18,125 nucleotides of DNA from Candidatus Wallbacteria bacterium (lineage in GTDB: Bacteria; Muiribacteriota; JAQTZZ01): positions 1 to 18,125 of the forward strand of contig JAQTZZ010000070.1 of the NCBI GenBank assembly GCA_028687545.1. Direction: 5' to 3'. The translations under genes and the position numbers were made by a program. Each line of letters begins with the position of its first letter. Positions within the stretch are counted from its first letter, which is position 1. Below are positions 16,005 to 18,125 of the stretch, one piece after another. Under the pieces are notes generated by a model. It did not search any database. It saw only the letters and a program-made list of their open reading frames with translations, and was not told the DNA's origin.

Positions 16005-16444
16005 AGGAATCCTTCGATGACAGCCGTAACACCCACGCCATACACGCGCTCAAGGTTGAGGGGGTTGGAACTCTTGTTCGGTACATAGCACTTGGCCCTG
16101 TATATGTTGCCGAACGTGCCTTCCAGGCAGAATACTGCCCTCACATCATTCACAAGTTCCTCTGGTCCTGAAACCTGGGCTGCGCCGATGGCGGCCTGGT
16201 TGCCGACAGAGAAAATCGGAACTACTTTCGTAAAATCTCTGTTTTCCGCATGATGAGCCAGCATCAGGCTGTTCAGAAAGTCGTTCAGAGGACCAGCGAT
16301 CTGACGGATAACGGCTCCGCCCGCGGCAGCCTTCAGCAGATCTTCTCCCAGGTTTTTGAGGTCGAATTTCTTAGCCCAGACATCTGCGGTCAAGCCGAAA
16401 ACGAATATTGTGATCATGAAAAATGCGGCCAGTCTTCTGCTCAT
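16001..16444 (-). CDS. Small exported protein of unknown function
   Basis: A protein of 147 residues, not recognised. Residues 1-24 form a signal peptide ending in VWA before KKFD. The mature part starts with an amphipathic, glycine/alanine-rich stretch (LGEDLLKAAAGGAVIRQIAG) and continues as a small beta-rich domain with two cysteines (CLEGTFGNIYRAKC) that could form a disulphide, then GVGVTAVIEGF. The start is firm: GGAGG lies four bases upstream of the ATG. It is the first gene of the minus-strand operon and overlaps the propeller lipoprotein gene in ATGA, so the two exported proteins may act together. Confidence 0.8.
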   Translation of the reverse strand: MSRRLAAFFMITIFVFGLTADVWAKKFDLKNLGEDLLKAAAGGAVIRQIAGPLNDFLNSLMLAHHAENRDFTKVVPIFSVGNQAAIGAAQVSGPEELVNDVRAVFCLEGTFGNIYRAKCYVPNKSSNPLNLERVYGVGVTAVIEGFL

Positions 16445-16473
16445 ATATCCTCCGGATTTTATCGATTGCAGAT

Positions 16474-16503
16474 ATTTTACCTCTGAGCGGTTAATTTGTC
16501 CAA
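16474..16503 (-). promoter_or_regulatory. Candidate promoter of the six-gene minus-strand operon
   Basis: On the minus strand TAAAAT (16479-16474, five of six match the -10 consensus) lies 18 bp after TTGGAC (16503-16498, only three of six). It would give a leader of about 20-25 bases with the GGAGG site. The assignment is tentative. Confidence 0.3.
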
Positions 16504-16506
16504 AAC

Positions 16507-16535
16507 TTCATAAAATCCACTTTTTCTGCTATTTT
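16507..16535 (+). promoter_or_regulatory. Candidate promoter of the radical SAM gene (leaderless)
   Basis: TTCATA (16507-16512, four of six) and TATTTT (16530-16535, four of six) are 17 bp apart. Transcription would start at about 16542, the ATG itself. There is no Shine-Dalgarno before that ATG. Both boxes are weak. Confidence 0.3.
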
Positions 16536-16541
16536 ATTCTC

Positions 16542-17621
16542 ATGCTGACCACCCTGATCCTGGAACTGACCAATTTCTGCAACCTTAACTGCATCATGTG
16601 CAGCCTGCCCAGGCAGAAACTCCAGCGGGGATTCATGAGGCACGATCTTTTGGAAAAAATCCTCTCTGACCTTAGGAAGGAAAAGCTTAAATTCAACCTG
16701 ATCCTGCCCTTCTGGTCAGGTGAATCATCTCTTCACCCTCAGTTCAGGGAATTGTTAGGCCTGATCTTTGAAGCCAACAAAGATTTTTCCATTGCCGACG
16801 GCCTTGCCATGGATACGAATCTCAATTCCTGGGACAGGAGCCTGATTGATTTTGTGCTGAAAAGCAGGCAGTTTGTGGTACTGCATTTTTCTCTGGACGC
16901 AGTACGGGAAGAGACATACAGAAAAATCCGGGTTGGCGGCGATTTCCGGACTGCCCAGGGGAATGCCCTGGATTTCCTGAAACGAAAAGCAGAACTTGGT
17001 TTAGCGCACCCTAATCTTGTGTTCCAGTTTATTGTGCTTGATGAGAATCGGGCTGAAGCCAGGGAATTCCGCGATTTCTGGGCGACTGAACTCAAAAAAA
17101 ACAGTCTGCCGATGCAGGTAAACTATTTTTATGATCAACCCGGACCGATTGAGCTCAACACAATTTTCATCCGCCGCTGCGACGCCCCCTGCGGAAAAAC
17201 CAAACTGCAGCTTAAATACGAGGAACTGCACAGGAGCGCAGTGGAAGAGGTGCTGGGCAGCACCTTTCGCAGGAAAGACAGGCTGCTGCTGACCAATGAA
17301 TACAGGCCTGACAAGGCAGGGAAAAATGTACTGAGCGGGAAACGTGAGCGGGAAATCTGCGCAGGTCCTTTCACCCACCTGTCCATAAAATACGACGGAC
17401 GCGCAAGCCTTTGCTGCCAGGATACTGATACCCAGCTCGCCATCGGCAATGCCGCTGATCAGAGCATCCGTGAATTGTGGTTCGGGGAGCGGACCAGAAA
17501 TTTGCGCCTGGCTCATCTGGAAGGCAAGCTTCCACCACGGTGCAGGGACTGTTTCAATCAGGTCTATCCTTTGATTAAACCTGGTGAGTTAGTTACAATT
17601 AAGGATGTATTCGGATTATAG
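16542..17621 (+). CDS. Radical SAM protein with SPASM-type C-terminal domain
   Basis: A protein of 359 residues. The [4Fe-4S]/SAM motif is CNLNCIMC near the N-terminus (C13, C17, C20). It is followed by the glycine-containing strand FWSGESSLHP and by HFSLDAVREETYRKIRVGG, typical of the SAM-binding barrel. The C-terminal part has the SPASM layout: CDAPC, then CAGPFTHLSIKYDGRASLCC, IGNAADQSIRELW and CRDCF, giving cysteines for auxiliary clusters. Such enzymes modify peptides or sugars; the substrate cannot be read from this one. Several relatives lie in surface-polysaccharide clusters. The ATG at 16542 starts the conserved barrel directly (LTTLILELTNFCNL); upstream codons in frame lie in the divergent gene and its promoter region. 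A second gene follows after 18 bases. Confidence 0.92.
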   Translation: MLTTLILELTNFCNLNCIMCSLPRQKLQRGFMRHDLLEKILSDLRKEKLKFNLILPFWSGESSLHPQFRELLGLIFEANKDFSIADGLAMDTNLNSWDRSLIDFVLKSRQFVVLHFSLDAVREETYRKIRVGGDFRTAQGNALDFLKRKAELGLAHPNLVFQFIVLDENRAEAREFRDFWATELKKNSLPMQVNYFYDQPGPIELNTIFIRRCDAPCGKTKLQLKYEELHRSAVEEVLGSTFRRKDRLLLTNEYRPDKAGKNVLSGKREREICAGPFTHLSIKYDGRASLCCQDTDTQLAIGNAADQSIRELWFGERTRNLRLAHLEGKLPPRCRDCFNQVYPLIKPGELVTIKDVFGL

Positions 17622-17639
17622 AATAGAGATTGACTGATA

Positions 17640-18125
17640 ATGATCAAGAAACTGCTGCGAAAAGCCAGGTATGATTTTTTTTCTATGCGGGATCTGCATA
17701 AAGAGCTGCTTTCGCTCAAAACAGAAGCTGATCTTTTCCCGGCAGAAGAGACATTTTTTCCTTCGGAAGTGAAAAGTCTTTATCATGTCAATTGCGGGCC
17801 TGATGCGAGCCTGTCCTTTTTCCCGTCCACCTGTGACATCCGCCGGGCACTTAATAAACATATCCGGGCTGCTGAATTCGCTGGAAAGTTCCCTGAGTAT
17901 CTCCCGGGGATTTCAGTATCTTTTGCACTTGCCGGAAATGATTACAGAAGAAATTGGGCGGAGCTATGCCTGCAGAGATTTTCCGCGCCCATCCTGACCG
18001 AAACCATGGGATTCGCTTTTTTCCTGCGGTCTGAAGGAAGCGGAGGAGTGCTGAGGCTGATCCTGGAAGCTGCCGACGGGAGCGAATGGGTCAGCGAGCA
18101 CAGGCTGGCATTGAGGACCAGGCAC
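17640..18125 (+). CDS. Partial gene, unrecognised, cut by the window end
   Basis: The frame stays open from ATG 17640 to the last base, giving 162 codons with no stop. The protein begins with a basic segment (MIKKLLRKARYDFFSMRDLH), followed by LYHVNCGPDASLSFFPSTCD, GISVSFALAGNDYRRNWAEL and FAFFLRSEGSGGVLRLILEA. The alternating strands in the later part suggest a beta-sandwich or ligand-binding domain, and there are no membrane segments. I do not recognise the family. It lies 18 bases after the radical SAM gene on the same strand, so it is probably in the same transcript. The Shine-Dalgarno is weak. Confidence 0.7.
   Translation, partial: MIKKLLRKARYDFFSMRDLHKELLSLKTEADLFPAEETFFPSEVKSLYHVNCGPDASLSFFPSTCDIRRALNKHIRAAEFAGKFPEYLPGISVSFALAGNDYRRNWAELCLQRFSAPILTETMGFAFFLRSEGSGGVLRLILEAADGSEWVSEHRLALRTRH

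Noticed and set aside
17001-17516. A 171-codon minus-strand ORF
   Set aside because: It is antisense to the SPASM part of the radical SAM gene and has no recognisable content.

Overview
The window reads as a piece of an uncultivated diderm-like bacterium. Most start codons carry Shine-Dalgarno sequences, proteins with signal peptides and one lipobox lipoprotein are present, there is a pair of secretin-N0/GspC-like periplasmic proteins, and nothing looks archaeal or eukaryotic. I cannot assign a phylum from sequence alone. There are no rRNA or tRNA genes, CRISPR arrays or complete insertion sequences.

Layout. (1) Positions 111-9019, minus strand: a two-gene operon of a polytopic membrane protein followed by an 8.2-kb gene. 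The 2731-residue product combines a subtilisin-type S8 protease with its propeptide, a zinc-dependent phospholipase C/nuclease-like helical domain, eleven beta-rich 'W-repeat' modules, a six-blade Kelch propeller, a seven-blade YVTN propeller, an Ig-like domain and one last orphan YVTN blade at which the protein stops abruptly. (2) Positions about 9345-10958: a scar. Two frameshifted fragments of a second copy of the giant gene (one YVTN blade, one Kelch blade, in the same order and orientation as in the intact gene) flank an intact AAA/DUF4143 ATPase gene on the opposite strand. A 22-bp inverted repeat lies just beyond the right-hand fragment. (3) Positions 11025-12307, plus strand: two overlapping paralogous genes for small exported proteins that join a secretin-N0-like domain to a GspC/PilP-like homology region. 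(4) Positions 12341-16444, minus strand: a tightly packed six-gene operon of a small exported unknown, a seven-blade propeller lipoprotein, rpiB, upp, a dCMP-deaminase family gene and a TerC-family membrane protein. (5) Positions 16542-18125, plus strand: a radical SAM/SPASM enzyme and the start of an unrecognised gene cut off by the window end.

How it fits together. rpiB-upp-dCMP deaminase is a pentose/pyrimidine salvage block of the kind often seen clustered in bacteria. The two exported proteins in front of it share the transcript but not an obvious function. The giant protein looks like a secreted or surface-attached degradative and binding protein. Its abrupt end and the broken second copy nearby indicate that this locus has been recombining, with the DUF4143 ATPase gene lying where the middle of the lost copy should be. 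The radical SAM gene and the ATPase gene both lack a Shine-Dalgarno sequence and may be transcribed leaderless.

The most unusual parts are the composite protease/phospholipase/propeller protein, the ATPase inside the remnants of a paralog of that protein, and the tandem N0-plus-HR proteins.
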